A stretch of DNA of 64,000 nt from Natrinema mahii (GCA_000690595.2 JHUT02000002.1:210878-274877), one strand, 5' to 3'; numbered from the stretch's first letter, positions 47,382-56,076 are shown. Program-made: numbers and translations. The notes: generated by a model not told the origin, from the sequence alone.

Positions 47382-47465
47382 TATAGTAGCCGTTGAAACG
47401 ATTTACACGCTGGTCGCAACGATATCGTGCGATCAGGTGTACAATGACTTTCAGCGGCTACTATA
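47382..47465 (+). repeat. 84-bp hairpin repeat, copy D (intact)
   Basis: Left arm TATAGTAGC-CGT-TGAAA and right arm TTTCA-GCG-GCTACTATA pair with one T-G wobble. The inner arms GGTCGCA/TGCGATC are mostly paired. Its right end abuts the transposase fragment. Confidence 0.9.
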
Positions 47466-47549
47466 GTTCAGTACCTCCTCGGCAGGTGTTCGGCCATTCA
47501 GCGCTCGATTCGGCCGATCGTTGTTGTAGTTGTGTTCAGCGGTTGCATG
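47466..47549 (-). pseudogene. Integrase-type transposase C-terminal fragment
   Basis: A 28-codon minus-strand frame containing HNYNNDRPNRALNGRTPAE, the well-known end of rve/DDE transposases of the IS3/IS481 kind (Y-N-x-x-R-P-x-x-A-L-x-G-x-T-P). It is bounded on both sides by 84-bp repeats (copies D and E), is 85 bp including the edge, and has no other transposase portion in the window. It is the residue of an insertion sequence. Confidence 0.7.
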
Positions 47550-47550
47550 C

Positions 47551-47634
47551 TATAGTAGCTCTTGAAATGATTTACACACCGATCACAACGCTGTCCTGCG
47601 ATCGGGTATGCAGTGACTTTCAAGAGCTACTATC
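47551..47634 (+). repeat. 84-bp hairpin repeat, copy E (intact)
   Basis: Arms TATAGTAGC-TCT-TGAAA and TTTCA-AGA-GCTACTATC pair except for the last base. The spacer resembles copy A in inverse orientation (GATTTACACACCGATCACAAC). It is separated from copy D by only 85 bp. Confidence 0.9.
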
Positions 47635-47827
47635 GTGAGCCTAACTCGAAGACGTCCGATCCGTGGTGTACCGCAGGGACAGACAATAGGGACAGTCGCG
47701 GTCGAGTGTCTATCCAAGTGTTGAGGCACCGTTGACCAGCGGGTCTCTACGGGAGGTTGGCCTTCGATTCCGAGGCGGCCTGCTCCCGTCCGCGACGGGT
47801 AGTCACCTGCTTGGTCCGGCGCTGTCT
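47635..47827. other. Gene-free interval with possible insertion-sequence debris
   Basis: This stretch between repeat copy E and the membrane protein shows no intact gene. Its composition and the debris to the left suggest degraded mobile DNA. Nothing can be assigned with confidence. Confidence 0.4.
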
Positions 47828-48250
47828 TCAGGCATCATCCCGCGAATAGTACGCTACCACGAGTATCGTTGCGGTGAGCGCCGCAGCGTTCCCCAAGACG
47901 ACCAAGACGAACTCGTCAACCGCTGTCCCGGACTGCAGCAGCGCCGCGCCGACGGCCGCGCTGGCGAAGAATGGACCCACAACTGCCGCCGAAATCAGGA
48001 TTTGGTAGGTTCCGGTGGCGGTGACGATCGGTAGCCGGTGGGGGACGAGCAGGTCCATGGTGAGAAACGCGAGAAACGTAACTTCGAACCCGCCAACGAA
48101 AAGTACGGGGAGAGCGTAGCTTGGCACTCGCCCCGCGCCGACCTGTGTGAGGACTCCGCCGTTGATGAGTGCAAGTAATGCTCCGACGTCCCACAGCCAG
48201 GACCGGTTCCACGCGGAACGAGCGTACAGCCAGCGAGCCGAAAGACGCAT
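47828..48250 (-). CDS. Small membrane protein, four helices
   Basis: A 140-residue membrane protein with four hydrophobic segments (LWDVGALLALINGGVL, YALPVLFVGGFEVTFLAFL, ILISAAVVGPFFASAAVGA, LVVLGNAAALTATILVVAYY). It has a properly spaced AT-rich promoter element (48271-48280 on the opposite side of the start). It is divergent from another small membrane protein gene at 48423. No family recognised. Confidence 0.65.
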   Translation of the reverse strand: MRLSARWLYARSAWNRSWLWDVGALLALINGGVLTQVGAGRVPSYALPVLFVGGFEVTFLAFLTMDLLVPHRLPIVTATGTYQILISAAVVGPFFASAAVGAALLQSGTAVDEFVLVVLGNAAALTATILVVAYYSRDDA

Positions 48251-48422
48251 ACTATCGTTACGGGCATCCGAATAAAAAATTGCGATGGATAATATTTATA
48301 TCCGATAGCAGACGGCGAGCTGTCGATCCTGCTCCGGGACCCCCGGCTGCACGTACGGATGATTCGAGATTATACAACACACTGACGTAAAAAATATACA
48401 CCTAGAAGGAAAATGAAAATCC

Positions 48423-48617
48423 ATGTTTAGTACCCTCCGAACGATCCTCGTCGCGTTCGTCGGTATGTTTGTTGGCACTGTGGCGGCAGCGGCGATCGTC
48501 TCAGACCCGACCAGTCTGTTGGGAATGACGATCACGCTCGTCCTAGTCGCAGTGTTCAGTTATGCCGCCTACCATCTTGACGAACGTTTCGCCGGGAACT
48601 CGAGTACGAACGCCTAA
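48423..48617 (+). CDS. Small two-helix membrane protein, 64 aa
   Basis: A 64-residue protein with two membrane segments (LVAFVGMFVGTVAAAAI and MTITLVLVAVFSYAAYHL) and a short Ser/Asn-rich tail. A TATA element (AAAAAATATA, 48388-48397) is 26-35 nt upstream of ATG. Hypothetical but probably real, as codon use and topology are orderly. Confidence 0.6.
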   Translation: MFSTLRTILVAFVGMFVGTVAAAAIVSDPTSLLGMTITLVLVAVFSYAAYHLDERFAGNSSTNA

Positions 48618-48669
48618 GCTTCCGACTTCTTCACTCTGCCAGATGTGACTGCTCGCGTTCGTGGGATGC

Positions 48670-48792
48670 TCACGACTCATAGCGAGCCGGAGTTTCCTGT
48701 AACATCGATTCCATGCCAGATTCCGAGGCCGTCAACTGCTCGGTCCGACGCACCAGTTCCTGTCTCGCCGTTCGGAACCTCTCCAGTGGCAT
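48670..48792 (-). CDS. Possible small helical protein, 40 aa
   Basis: A 40-codon ATG-started minus-strand frame that reads MPLERFRTARQELVRRTEQL, then TASESGMESMLQETPARYES. The pattern is that of an amphipathic helix. It has normal codon bias but no visible promoter or family. It may also be the fragment of a degraded gene; it lies in the 370-bp gap that ends with repeat copy F. Confidence 0.25.
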   Translation of the reverse strand: MPLERFRTARQELVRRTEQLTASESGMESMLQETPARYES

Positions 48793-48920
48793 CTGACGTT
48801 CACTCGCCTACGTGTTCGGCGATCGTCCACAGTGGTTAATCACGATTGACCGCTCGCATGGCGGCCGACAAAAGGAACCGCAGTGGGGTCCCGATACGGA
48901 CTGGATAAACTCGCTTTTAT

Positions 48921-49004
48921 TATAGTAGCAATTGAAACGATTTACACACTGATCGCAATGCCCTCGTGCGATCAGGTGTAAAATGACTTTCAGTTGCCAC
49001 TATA
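48921..49004 (+). repeat. 84-bp hairpin repeat, copy F, supplies a stop codon
   Basis: Left arm TATAGTAGC-AAT-TGAAA; right arm TTTCA-GTT-GCCACTATA: pairing has one T-G wobble and one A-C mismatch. Its right end encodes the last four residues and stop of the Tat protein gene that ends at 48990. Confidence 0.9.
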
Positions 49005-50174
49005 GTCCGCCCCGATGACGTTGTACGACATGCCGAAGCCCTTGTCGAGGGGGTTGCTTGTATCGGTGAAGTTTATCGTGATCGCCCCGGGAAGCGACAG
49101 GTTAGCCAAGTCAACCGCCATTCGGATACCGAACGCGTATGTGTCACCCTCGATCAGTTCCGTGGTGAATTCGTAATCAGTATACGGGGCGTCGTCACCT
49201 GGCCCCGCACCGTCCCCTGGTCCCCACTGCTCGTCGATGATGTCGACGGCGTCATACCAATCCGAGCTTAGCGTCCCGAGATGGATCGAATCCTGTGTGT
49301 CCTTGTCGACGTTCCTGACGAACCCGAGGAAGTCCGTCCCGGCGGCCATCCCGAGGCTGGAAACCGTCCCTGCAGTATACCCATCAAACGTGATGTCGAA
49401 ATTACCTGTCTTCATATCATTGTCGACCAACGTGTAGACTTCTGCGTAGGCATCCGCCTCGATAGAGACGGCAGCGTCAGTCACCGTAACACCACACCGA
49501 TTGTCGTCTTCGTCGACATCAGTTGCCCAGTTGATCCCTTGCACCCAACAGGGTCCGGGACAGTCTTGATCACTGTCGCCGTCATCGGCCTCGGTGGCAG
49601 AGTAATCGTAGTGGGAAGACGCGGTACTCAGAGTGGACTTCTTCGATAGGTCCGCAACTTGGTTTTGGCTGGGATTGGCGGAGGCAGCGAAGTCGGCGTC
49701 TCTCTCCGAGTGAGCGACGACCTTTTCCCGTTGGTTCTGCTTGAGGGACCCCACGTCGTCAGACGAGAGGATGGTCTTGAACCGCTGGTCATTAATTTTC
49801 TTGAGGAACGTGCTGCCGTCGCGGTCCATCGCTGTCGTGACCTCGGCCGTATATCCGTCCTCGAACTCCAATCGTTGGATCATCATCGACCGACCGTCGT
49901 CTCGGTTCGCCTTTGCCACCGACGCTAAGCGCTTGCTTGAGTGCGCTACGTTAGTCGGTCCAATCGCGGCATACTCAGTGTCGACGACCTCGCCATGTCG
50001 ACGCACGGTCGACTGCCACGCCTTCCGGACCTCTTCATTGATGTCATCAATCTCTAGCCGCTGCTCGCCCTCTGCCGTATCACCGGCAACCAGACCAATA
50101 CCCAACTGCGCAGTTGCTCCGAGACCGATCGTTCGTAATGCGGTACGGCGTTTCAAACGAGGGGTATCAGACAT
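48990..50174 (-). CDS. Tat-exported protein ending inside a repeat
   Basis: A 394-residue protein with Tat signal (KRRTALRTIGLGATAQLGIG). An N-terminal helical, charged region is followed by a beta-rich domain from about residue 200 with cysteines in QDCPGPCWVQGINW and NRCGVTVTD, so it is disulfide-linked outside the cell. The C terminus is D-Y-S-G-N, where the last four codons (TAT AGT GGC AAC) and the TGA come from repeat copy F. Therefore the natural end was replaced. An AT-rich promoter lies at 50199-50210. Function unknown. Confidence 0.75.
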   Translation of the reverse strand: MSDTPRLKRRTALRTIGLGATAQLGIGLVAGDTAEGEQRLEIDDINEEVRKAWQSTVRRHGEVVDTEYAAIGPTNVAHSSKRLASVAKANRDDGRSMMIQRLEFEDGYTAEVTTAMDRDGSTFLKKINDQRFKTILSSDDVGSLKQNQREKVVAHSERDADFAASANPSQNQVADLSKKSTLSTASSHYDYSATEADDGDSDQDCPGPCWVQGINWATDVDEDDNRCGVTVTDAAVSIEADAYAEVYTLVDNDMKTGNFDITFDGYTAGTVSSLGMAAGTDFLGFVRNVDKDTQDSIHLGTLSSDWYDAVDIIDEQWGPGDGAGPGDDAPYTDYEFTTELIEGDTYAFGIRMAVDLANLSLPGAITINFTDTSNPLDKGFGMSYNVIGADYSGN

Positions 50175-50586
50175 CCCGCCATAATATCAATGAGTTATAC
50201 ACATATATTTTACTGAATTAATATATTTAAGTGAATCACTCCCATTCGGTCACTCAATTGAGGTGGGGTACTGCGATCGAATACCCTACCACTGTTCCTA
50301 TACGATCGTGGATAGCTGTTCGGACGTTTCGTCAACCGGCCGTGGAAGGGTCAGGACCGGCGTCCGGTGCAACTGCTCGTCGCCGTCCGACTGCGGATGG
50401 GTGCGACGGTGTGAGACGAACACGCAACGCGTTCGATCGAACGGGTCAGCTGCGGGTCAGGCTCGACTGGCGAGCCACCCGTGTTCAGAATCGAGCGGCT
50501 ACCGCCTGCGGCCGAGTCGTCGATCGCTATCGACGACAAATGGCGGGATTCAAGGTGGTCCCGAGAGCGTACGCAAACGACAACGA
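50175..50586. other. Gene-free 412-bp interval before pyrB
   Basis: The left end contains the AT-rich promoter of the Tat protein gene. The right 350 bp show no convincing gene and no 84-bp repeat. It must contain the pyrB promoter, though a clear TATA element is not obvious. Confidence 0.45.
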
Positions 50587-51531
50587 ATGCGCCACGATCA
50601 CCTCATCACGAGCAAACAACTCTCGCGGGCGGACATCGAGACGGTCCTCGACCGCGCGGCCGAGATCGACGCCGACCCGTCGGCGGTCGCCGATCGCCAC
50701 GCGAACACGCTGCTCGGACTGCTCTTTTTCGAGCCGAGTACGCGGACGAAGATGAGCTTCGAGACTGCGATGAAACGGCTCGGCGGCGACGTCGTCGATA
50801 TGGGTTCGGTCGAGTCCTCGAGCGTGAAGAAAGGGGAGACGCTGGCCGATACCGTCCGGGTCATCGAGGGCTACACCGACGCTCTGGTCCTGCGCCATCC
50901 CAAACAGGGGGCGGCGACGATGGCCAGCGAGTTCGTCGACGTCCCGCTGCTGAACGCGGGCGACGGCGCGGGTCATCACCCGACACAGACGATGCTCGAT
51001 CTCTACACCATCCGGGAAAACGCCGGCCTGGACGACCTGACGATCGGCATCATGGGCGATCTCAAATACGGCCGGACCGTCCACTCGCTGGCCCACGCGC
51101 TGACGAACTTCGAGACCCAGCAACACTTCATCAGCCCGGAGAGTCTGCAGTTACCCCGCGAGGTCGTCTACGACCTCCACCAGCGACAGGACGGGTCGGG
51201 GATCAAGGAACACGAGTCGCTCGAGGCCGTCTTGCCCTCGCTGGATGTCCTCTACGTGACCCGGATCCAGCGCGAGCGGTTCCCCGACGAGAACGAATAC
51301 CAGAAGGTCGCCGGCGAATACCAGATCGACGCCGCGACGCTCGAGGCCGCGAGCGACGACCTGACGGTGATGCATCCGCTGCCACGGGTCGACGAGATCG
51401 CTCCCGAGATCGACGACACCGATCACGCGGCCTACTTCGAGCAGGCCCACAACGGCGTCCCGGTCCGGATGGCGCTGCTCGACCTGCTGTTGAGCGACGA
51501 TCGGGGGATCCGAGGTGAGGCCGATGAGTGA
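50587..51531 (+). CDS. pyrB: Aspartate carbamoyltransferase catalytic subunit
   Basis: A 314-residue PyrB that carbamoylates aspartate, the committed step of pyrimidine synthesis. Motifs are [22 protein letters not shown] (carbamoyl-phosphate site), [34 protein letters not shown], and [13 protein letters not shown] at 50587 gives the expected length; upstream in-frame sequence is not conserved-like. The stop overlaps pyrI by eight bases. Confidence 0.97.
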   Translation: MRHDHLITSKQLSRADIETVLDRAAEIDADPSAVADRHANTLLGLLFFEPSTRTKMSFETAMKRLGGDVVDMGSVESSSVKKGETLADTVRVIEGYTDALVLRHPKQGAATMASEFVDVPLLNAGDGAGHHPTQTMLDLYTIRENAGLDDLTIGIMGDLKYGRTVHSLAHALTNFETQQHFISPESLQLPREVVYDLHQRQDGSGIKEHESLEAVLPSLDVLYVTRIQRERFPDENEYQKVAGEYQIDAATLEAASDDLTVMHPLPRVDEIAPEIDDTDHAAYFEQAHNGVPVRMALLDLLLSDDRGIRGEADE

Positions 51532-52012
51532 CGATCACGACCACCACGACGGCGACGACGACCACGAACTGCGGGTCAGCAAGATCCGCGACGGAACCGT
51601 TATCGATCACGTCCGCGGCGGACAGGCGCTGAACGTCCTCGCGATACTTGGCATCGACGGGACCGACGGCGAGGAGGTCTCGATCGGGATGAACGTCCCC
51701 TCCGACCGGTTTGCGCGCAAGGACATCGTCAAGGTCGAGGGCCGCGAACTCAGCCAGGACGAGGTCGACGTCCTCTCGCTGATCGCTCCCGACGCGACGA
51801 TCAACATCGTCCGCGACTACGACGTCGTCGAGAAACACCGCGTCGAACGCCCCGAGGTCGTCGAGGGCGTCCTCTCGTGTCCCAACGCCGGCTGTATCAC
51901 GACCGGCGACGAGCCCGTCACCTCCCGGTTTAGCGTCCTCGAGGACGGCGTCCGCTGTTCGTACTGCGAGCGGATCGTCCGCGAGGAGATCGCCTCGCTG
52001 ATCGACACCTGA
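51524..52012 (+). CDS. pyrI: Aspartate carbamoyltransferase regulatory subunit
   Basis: A 162-residue PyrI. An N-terminal His/Asp-rich extension precedes the nucleotide-binding domain ([20 protein letters not shown]) and the C-terminal zinc domain with four cysteines in CPNAGCITT and CSYCERIV. It binds nucleotides and imposes allosteric control of PyrB. It overlaps the pyrB end by eight bases, and a GTG at 51515 is an alternative start. Confidence 0.96.
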   Translation: MSDDHDHHDGDDDHELRVSKIRDGTVIDHVRGGQALNVLAILGIDGTDGEEVSIGMNVPSDRFARKDIVKVEGRELSQDEVDVLSLIAPDATINIVRDYDVVEKHRVERPEVVEGVLSCPNAGCITTGDEPVTSRFSVLEDGVRCSYCERIVREEIASLIDT

Positions 52013-52099
52013 CCGCCGCCCGCTCTTGGCGTCGGGTTTTCACGTTCGGATTACTATCCAGAATACCTAAGTATTCGCCGGCCGTATTCTCCCCTGTAC

Positions 52100-52213
52100 A
52101 TGTCACGTACCGTCAAAGTCGTACTCGCCCTGTTCGTCATCGCCGTCCTCTACAAGGTCGCCTTCAGCGGCTCCTCGGACGTCGAAGTCGACTACGAACC
52201 GACCGAAGAATAG
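52100..52213 (+). CDS. Tiny single-helix membrane protein, 37 aa
   Basis: ATG at 52100 opens 37 codons reading MSRTVKVVLALFVIAVLYKV, then an acidic tail ending in EYEPTEE-like sequence (YEPTEE). It has one transmembrane helix with positive residues before it, so the acidic tail should be outside. AT-rich promoter sequence lies upstream (around 52060-52075). Coding bias agrees with neighbours. It fits between pyrI and the gene at 52260. Confidence 0.6.
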   Translation: MSRTVKVVLALFVIAVLYKVAFSGSSDVEVDYEPTEE

Positions 52214-52259
52214 CGCTCGATTCCGAACGGCTTACGGGTGCGGGGCCGGACACTGAGGT

Positions 52260-53102
52260 ATGTACGGCGTCGTCACCCGTAACGCCGAGGAAGTACGGTG
52301 GCCGGAGTTCGACCGCGGCTTCTACGAAGTCAAGGACGTGACCGGCCGGTCCGCCGAACCGATCGAGGACGGGGTGAACATGGTCTCGTGTTTCGGCGAC
52401 AACGCCGCCGCCGACGCCGACCCGTCGCTGGTCCCCGTCGACGACATGGGCCGGCCGGCCGACCGCGAGCGACAGTACTTCGACTGGGCCTACATCTGTC
52501 CCTCCCGGACGGATTACCGGGAGGGGTTGCTCGAGGTCATCGACGACTGCGTCGCCGAAAACGAGGACGTCCGCCTCGACGACGTCGGCTTTCCGCGCGC
52601 GGAGTACTGTCACTGCGGCGTCTGCGAGCAGGCCTTCGCGGAAAGCGAGTACGACGACCGCATGGCCTGGCGGGCCAGCGTCATCACGGACTTCGTCGCC
52701 GAGGCCGCCGACCGCATCCCCGGCACCGTCTACATGACCCTCTATCCCGACCCCTACCCGGGCCATCTCTACGAACGGGCCGGCATCGACCTCGAGGCCG
52801 TCGCCGAACACGTCGACGAGTTCGTCGTCCCGCTGTACGACACCGCCTACGGGACGACCTACTGGCTCGAGACGATCGCGAAGGGGTTCGACAGCGCGCT
52901 CGAGACGCCCTTTAATATCGAGTTGTACGCGGTAAACGTCGATGTCGAGAACCTGATTCACGCCCTCGAGGTCGCCGAGGAGTACGCCGACGGCGTCTTC
53001 TTCGGCTACGACGCGAGCAAGGGCCGCGCCGCGTTGCGTCGGATGCAAGCCGACGAGCGCGAGGGCGTGACCCACGGCGAACCCGGCGACCCGGACGCGT
53101 AA
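52260..53102 (+). CDS. Haloarchaeal conserved protein with Cys cluster
   Basis: A 280-residue soluble protein starting MYGVVTRNAEEVRWPEFDRG. A compact cysteine cluster, EYCHCGVCEQAF, may bind metal. The pattern of alternating strands and helices (DDVGFPRAEYC, GTVYMTLYPDPYPGHLYERA, EFVVPLYDTAYGT, NIELYAVNVDVENL, GVFFGYDAS) suggests a TIM-barrel fold such as that of glycoside hydrolase-like proteins. No catalytic residues can be pinned down. Function unknown. Confidence 0.7.
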   Translation: MYGVVTRNAEEVRWPEFDRGFYEVKDVTGRSAEPIEDGVNMVSCFGDNAAADADPSLVPVDDMGRPADRERQYFDWAYICPSRTDYREGLLEVIDDCVAENEDVRLDDVGFPRAEYCHCGVCEQAFAESEYDDRMAWRASVITDFVAEAADRIPGTVYMTLYPDPYPGHLYERAGIDLEAVAEHVDEFVVPLYDTAYGTTYWLETIAKGFDSALETPFNIELYAVNVDVENLIHALEVAEEYADGVFFGYDASKGRAALRRMQADEREGVTHGEPGDPDA

Positions 53103-53391
53103 TCGACGGCACTCGAGCCCGGCAGTTCCCGTCGCAACTCCTACTTCTCCGCTCCAACGGACGATTACGCGCCCGTCCAGCGACGTTGTGAGTGATTACG
53201 TCCAACCGGTATCGTCTCCCGGTCGTCTGCCGGCCGTTCGCGCTCGCGTCGCCGGTCGCCCGGTTTTCGAAGTTACAAGTGATTGGGGTTGGGCTTCGGA
53301 TCGGAACCGACGCCGGCCTTTATTTGCGTCTCGGTCGCGCTCTCCCGTGACCGAGGAGCGCCGACGGTGACCGCGTCCTCAGGTGCATACG

Positions 53392-54546
53392 ATGAGAGAC
53401 CACCAGAGCCAGCAATCCACGGAGCGGATGAGCGAGTCGACGATCGAACGGAGCCAACAGACCATGGAACGGTTGATCGACCTCCAGCGGAACATGGCTG
53501 AGATGACCCTGAGCGCGCTCGAGTGGGGCGAAAGCGCCCAGCGACAGGGTCTCGAGTTGACCCAGTCGATGCTCGAGAGCGCGCCGGGACCGCAGTTCAC
53601 CGAGTCGATGATGGAGCGCTATCTCGAGGGGATGGAGGCGATCGTGCCGGAGATGGAGCAAGCGATGGCGGAGGGAACCCGGGCCGTCACCACCCCCGGT
53701 ATGCCCGGAGCCGCCGCAACGGGACACGCCGAACGGGCCGGCGGCCGGACGGGAGCGGCAGGGGGTCGAATGGAGGGCGGAACGGGGCGCTCGAGCGGTC
53801 GGCCACGGACCGAGGAGTACCGGGGGCAACAGTATCGGGACCAGCAAGGAGGCGGCGAGCGCGGACGGACGACGGAGGACCGCCGGCGGCCGACCCACCG
53901 GTCGATGGGCGAGCCGCCGAGTCAGCAGCCGATGGACGGACACCGGTCGACCCAGCAGCCGATGGGCGAACAGCGACGATCGCCCCCGCAGCCGATGGCC
54001 GGGCGGGGATCGAACCGACGGCAACGCGGCCGGCAGGCCTCGAGCGATCGCTCCCAATCGCGGCAACCGCAGCGGTCCGGCGGACCCGGCGAGGCGTCTC
54101 CCGAGACCGGGGAATGGGTCACGCCACGGGAGTACGGCGGCGAATCGACGGGGACGGCCGAGTACCAGCAGCGGCCGCTGTCGGCCGCGCCGAATCCGTC
54201 ATCGGCCGGGTCCGAGCGAGACTCCCAGCGGGGACGCGACCAGCCCGGCAGACCGACGGGAAGCGGCGATCGGTCCCGCGGCGCTCGAGAAGGCCACCAA
54301 CCGGCGGAAGGCGAGCGATCGGAGCCGGGGCCGGGGCAGACCGAGCAGGGTCGGCTTCGGGAGCAGTACGCACAGCGGATCGACCCCGACCGCGGCGGGG
54401 CCGATCGGGTCGATGCCGGCCGCAGCGAGGACGACGACCGCGGTCGATCACCGGAGCGACGCGCGATGGAGGGGACCGACGTGACCGCCGAACAGCCCCA
54501 GCAACCGACCGAGACGCCGACCGACGAACTGCCGGAAGAGGAGTGA
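53392..54546 (+). CDS. Phasin-like helical protein with long disordered tail
   Basis: A 384-residue protein. Residues about 10-105 are predicted helical and amphipathic (SQQTMERLIDLQRNMAEMTL, LELTQSMLESAPG, EAIVPEMEQAMAEG), resembling phasins that coat polyhydroxyalkanoate granules. The remaining 280 residues are disordered, Gly/Arg/Gln/Ser/Pro-rich, with repeated QQPMG-type units (SQQPMDGHRSTQQPMGEQRR). A GTG at 53383 is an alternative start. No PHA synthase is in the window, so the phasin idea is only structural. Confidence 0.65.
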   Translation: MRDHQSQQSTERMSESTIERSQQTMERLIDLQRNMAEMTLSALEWGESAQRQGLELTQSMLESAPGPQFTESMMERYLEGMEAIVPEMEQAMAEGTRAVTTPGMPGAAATGHAERAGGRTGAAGGRMEGGTGRSSGRPRTEEYRGQQYRDQQGGGERGRTTEDRRRPTHRSMGEPPSQQPMDGHRSTQQPMGEQRRSPPQPMAGRGSNRRQRGRQASSDRSQSRQPQRSGGPGEASPETGEWVTPREYGGESTGTAEYQQRPLSAAPNPSSAGSERDSQRGRDQPGRPTGSGDRSRGAREGHQPAEGERSEPGPGQTEQGRLREQYAQRIDPDRGGADRVDAGRSEDDDRGRSPERRAMEGTDVTAEQPQQPTETPTDELPEEE

Positions 54547-54598
54547 TGCGACCGCCCGGCGGCCCCGGCCGTCGCTCGAGGGGAAAACGCGAACGGAA

Positions 54599-55129
54599 TT
54601 AGCGGGTGTCGTGATCGCGGTCGTCGTTGTCGCCGAGCAGTCCCTCGTCGTCGTCATCGTCGCCCATCAGCGGATCGTCCTCGTCGCGACGGACCTCGTT
54701 CTCGTCGTCGACGCCGCTGATGTCGTCGTCGTCCCGATCGATACCGCGATCGCTCTCCGTACCGGCCGTGTCGGCGTCGCTGCCGATGCCGGTCGGGTCG
54801 TCGTCCGCACTCGAGTCGATCTCACCTGTCCCGGTGTCCGTCATCCCGACGTCGGGGTCGGACTCGGTCCCGGCCGAGCGGCCGCTCGAGCGGTCGCCCT
54901 CGAGGTGGATCGCGTCGTCGGTAACGTGACCGACCGCCGCTTCCTGCAGCGGGTAGGTGTCCTCGCCGCTGTCGGTCCAGCCCAGCGCCGCCTTGATCGA
55001 GTCAGTGATTCCCGGGTCCGGTTCGACGTGGGCGGTGCCGTGGTCGACGTCGACGACCATGCCGACCTCGTCGCCCGCATCGTTGACGACGTCCTTGCCG
55101 ATGTCGTCGTCGGTAAACTGTGTGGACAT
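54599..55129 (-). CDS. PRC-barrel-like protein with acidic tail
   Basis: A 176-residue protein. The N-terminal 75 residues form a PRC-barrel-like domain (STQFTDDDIGKDVVNDAGDE, VGMVVDVDHGTAHVEPDPG). The rest is Asp/Glu/Arg-rich and disordered. The ATG at 55129 is used: the frame continues upstream into repeat copy G and gives MNRFSGYY, which is the repeat and not native. It converges with the phasin-like gene. Stress-related or RNA-binding roles are only guesses. Confidence 0.7.
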   Translation of the reverse strand: MSTQFTDDDIGKDVVNDAGDEVGMVVDVDHGTAHVEPDPGITDSIKAALGWTDSGEDTYPLQEAAVGHVTDDAIHLEGDRSSGRSAGTESDPDVGMTDTGTGEIDSSADDDPTGIGSDADTAGTESDRGIDRDDDDISGVDDENEVRRDEDDPLMGDDDDDEGLLGDNDDRDHDTR

Positions 55130-55233
55130 TGCGGGTCGGTTGACGGTCGGTTCGCGCAAGGCCGTGGTGCTTGCGGGTGCTTGCGGCCGATTCGAGCGCG
55201 TGACCCGGCCGCCGTCACCGCCCTCGAGCGAGT

Positions 55234-55317
55234 TATAGTAGCCACTGAAACGATTCACACACTGATCGCACCGCTGTCGTACGATCAGGTGTGCAATGAC
55301 TTTCAGTGGCTACTATA
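55234..55317 (+). repeat. 84-bp hairpin repeat, copy G, supplies a stop codon
   Basis: Perfect arms TATAGTAGC-CAC-TGAAA and TTTCA-GTG-GCTACTATA, inner arms CTGATCGCA/TACGATCAG with one wobble. Its right end gives the last codons and stop of the crotonase gene ending at 55303. It lies between the 5' end of the PRC-barrel gene and the 3' end of the crotonase gene, both read on the minus strand. Confidence 0.92.
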
Positions 55318-56076
55318 GAACTCCGGCTCCCGATCCTCGAGGAGGGCGGCGACACCCTCCTCGTGGGCCTCGGACGTCCGGGCCTGGGACTGGAGCAGGT
55401 TCTCGTAGTCCAGCGCGTCGTCCCAGGAGCGCCCGAGGTTCTCGTGCATGGCCTGTTTCATCAGCCCGATCGTCTCCGTCGGGCCGGCCGCGAGCGCATC
55501 GACGGTCTCGGCGACGCGGTCGTCCAGTTCGTCGGCCGGCACCGCCTCGTTGACCAGCTCGAGGTCGGCCGCGCGCTCGGCATCGAAGAACTCGCCCGTA
55601 AACGCGAGTTGCTTCGCGGCCCGCAGGCCGACGATGCGGGGTAACATAACGGTGCCGCCGGTGTCGGGGACGAGCCCGACCCTGACGAACGCACAGGAAA
55701 AGGTCGCGTCGGCGGCCGCGTAGGCGATGTCCGAAAGCGCGACGATCGACAGTCCCGCGCCGATGGCGTCGCCGTTTACCTTCGCGACGATCGGCACTCG
55801 GCACTCGAGCATCGCCTCGACGGCGCGGCCGAAGCTCGCGGTGACTTCCTCGTAGGCGTCCCGTGAGGTGTCGGGCGTCTCCGCCAGCATCTCGAGGTCG
55901 CCGCCGGCGCTGAACGCCTCGCCCGCGCCTGTGAGGACGATCGCGTCGTACTCCTCGGGGGTCGCGGCTTCGATCTCGTCGGCCAGTTCGACGGCCGTCT
56001 CTCCAGTGATCGCGTTGAGCGCGTCCGGTCGGTCGAACGTGAGTCGCAACACGCCGTCATCGTCAGTGATTCGCAT
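55303..56076 (-). CDS. Enoyl-CoA hydratase/isomerase (crotonase) family
   Basis: A 257-residue crotonase, probably a fatty-acid or CoA-thioester hydratase/isomerase. Oxyanion loops are AFSAGGDLEML and KVNGDAIGAGLSIVAL. The general-acid/base helix sequence VRVGLVPDTGGTVMLPRIVG carries the position of the catalytic Glu, here replaced by Asp/Thr (VPDTGG), so isomerase activity may apply. ATG 56076 is the family-like start. The last codons TAT AGT AGC CAC and TGA come from repeat copy G, so a few native C-terminal residues were replaced without loss of length. Confidence 0.9.
   Translation of the reverse strand: MRITDDDGVLRLTFDRPDALNAITGETAVELADEIEAATPEEYDAIVLTGAGEAFSAGGDLEMLAETPDTSRDAYEEVTASFGRAVEAMLECRVPIVAKVNGDAIGAGLSIVALSDIAYAAADATFSCAFVRVGLVPDTGGTVMLPRIVGLRAAKQLAFTGEFFDAERAADLELVNEAVPADELDDRVAETVDALAAGPTETIGLMKQAMHENLGRSWDDALDYENLLQSQARTSEAHEEGVAALLEDREPEFYSSH

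Noticed and set aside
55130-55258. Longer start (MNRFSGYY) for the PRC-barrel protein
   Set aside because: The added residues come from repeat copy G and a non-coding-like spacer; MSTQF at 55129 fits the domain.
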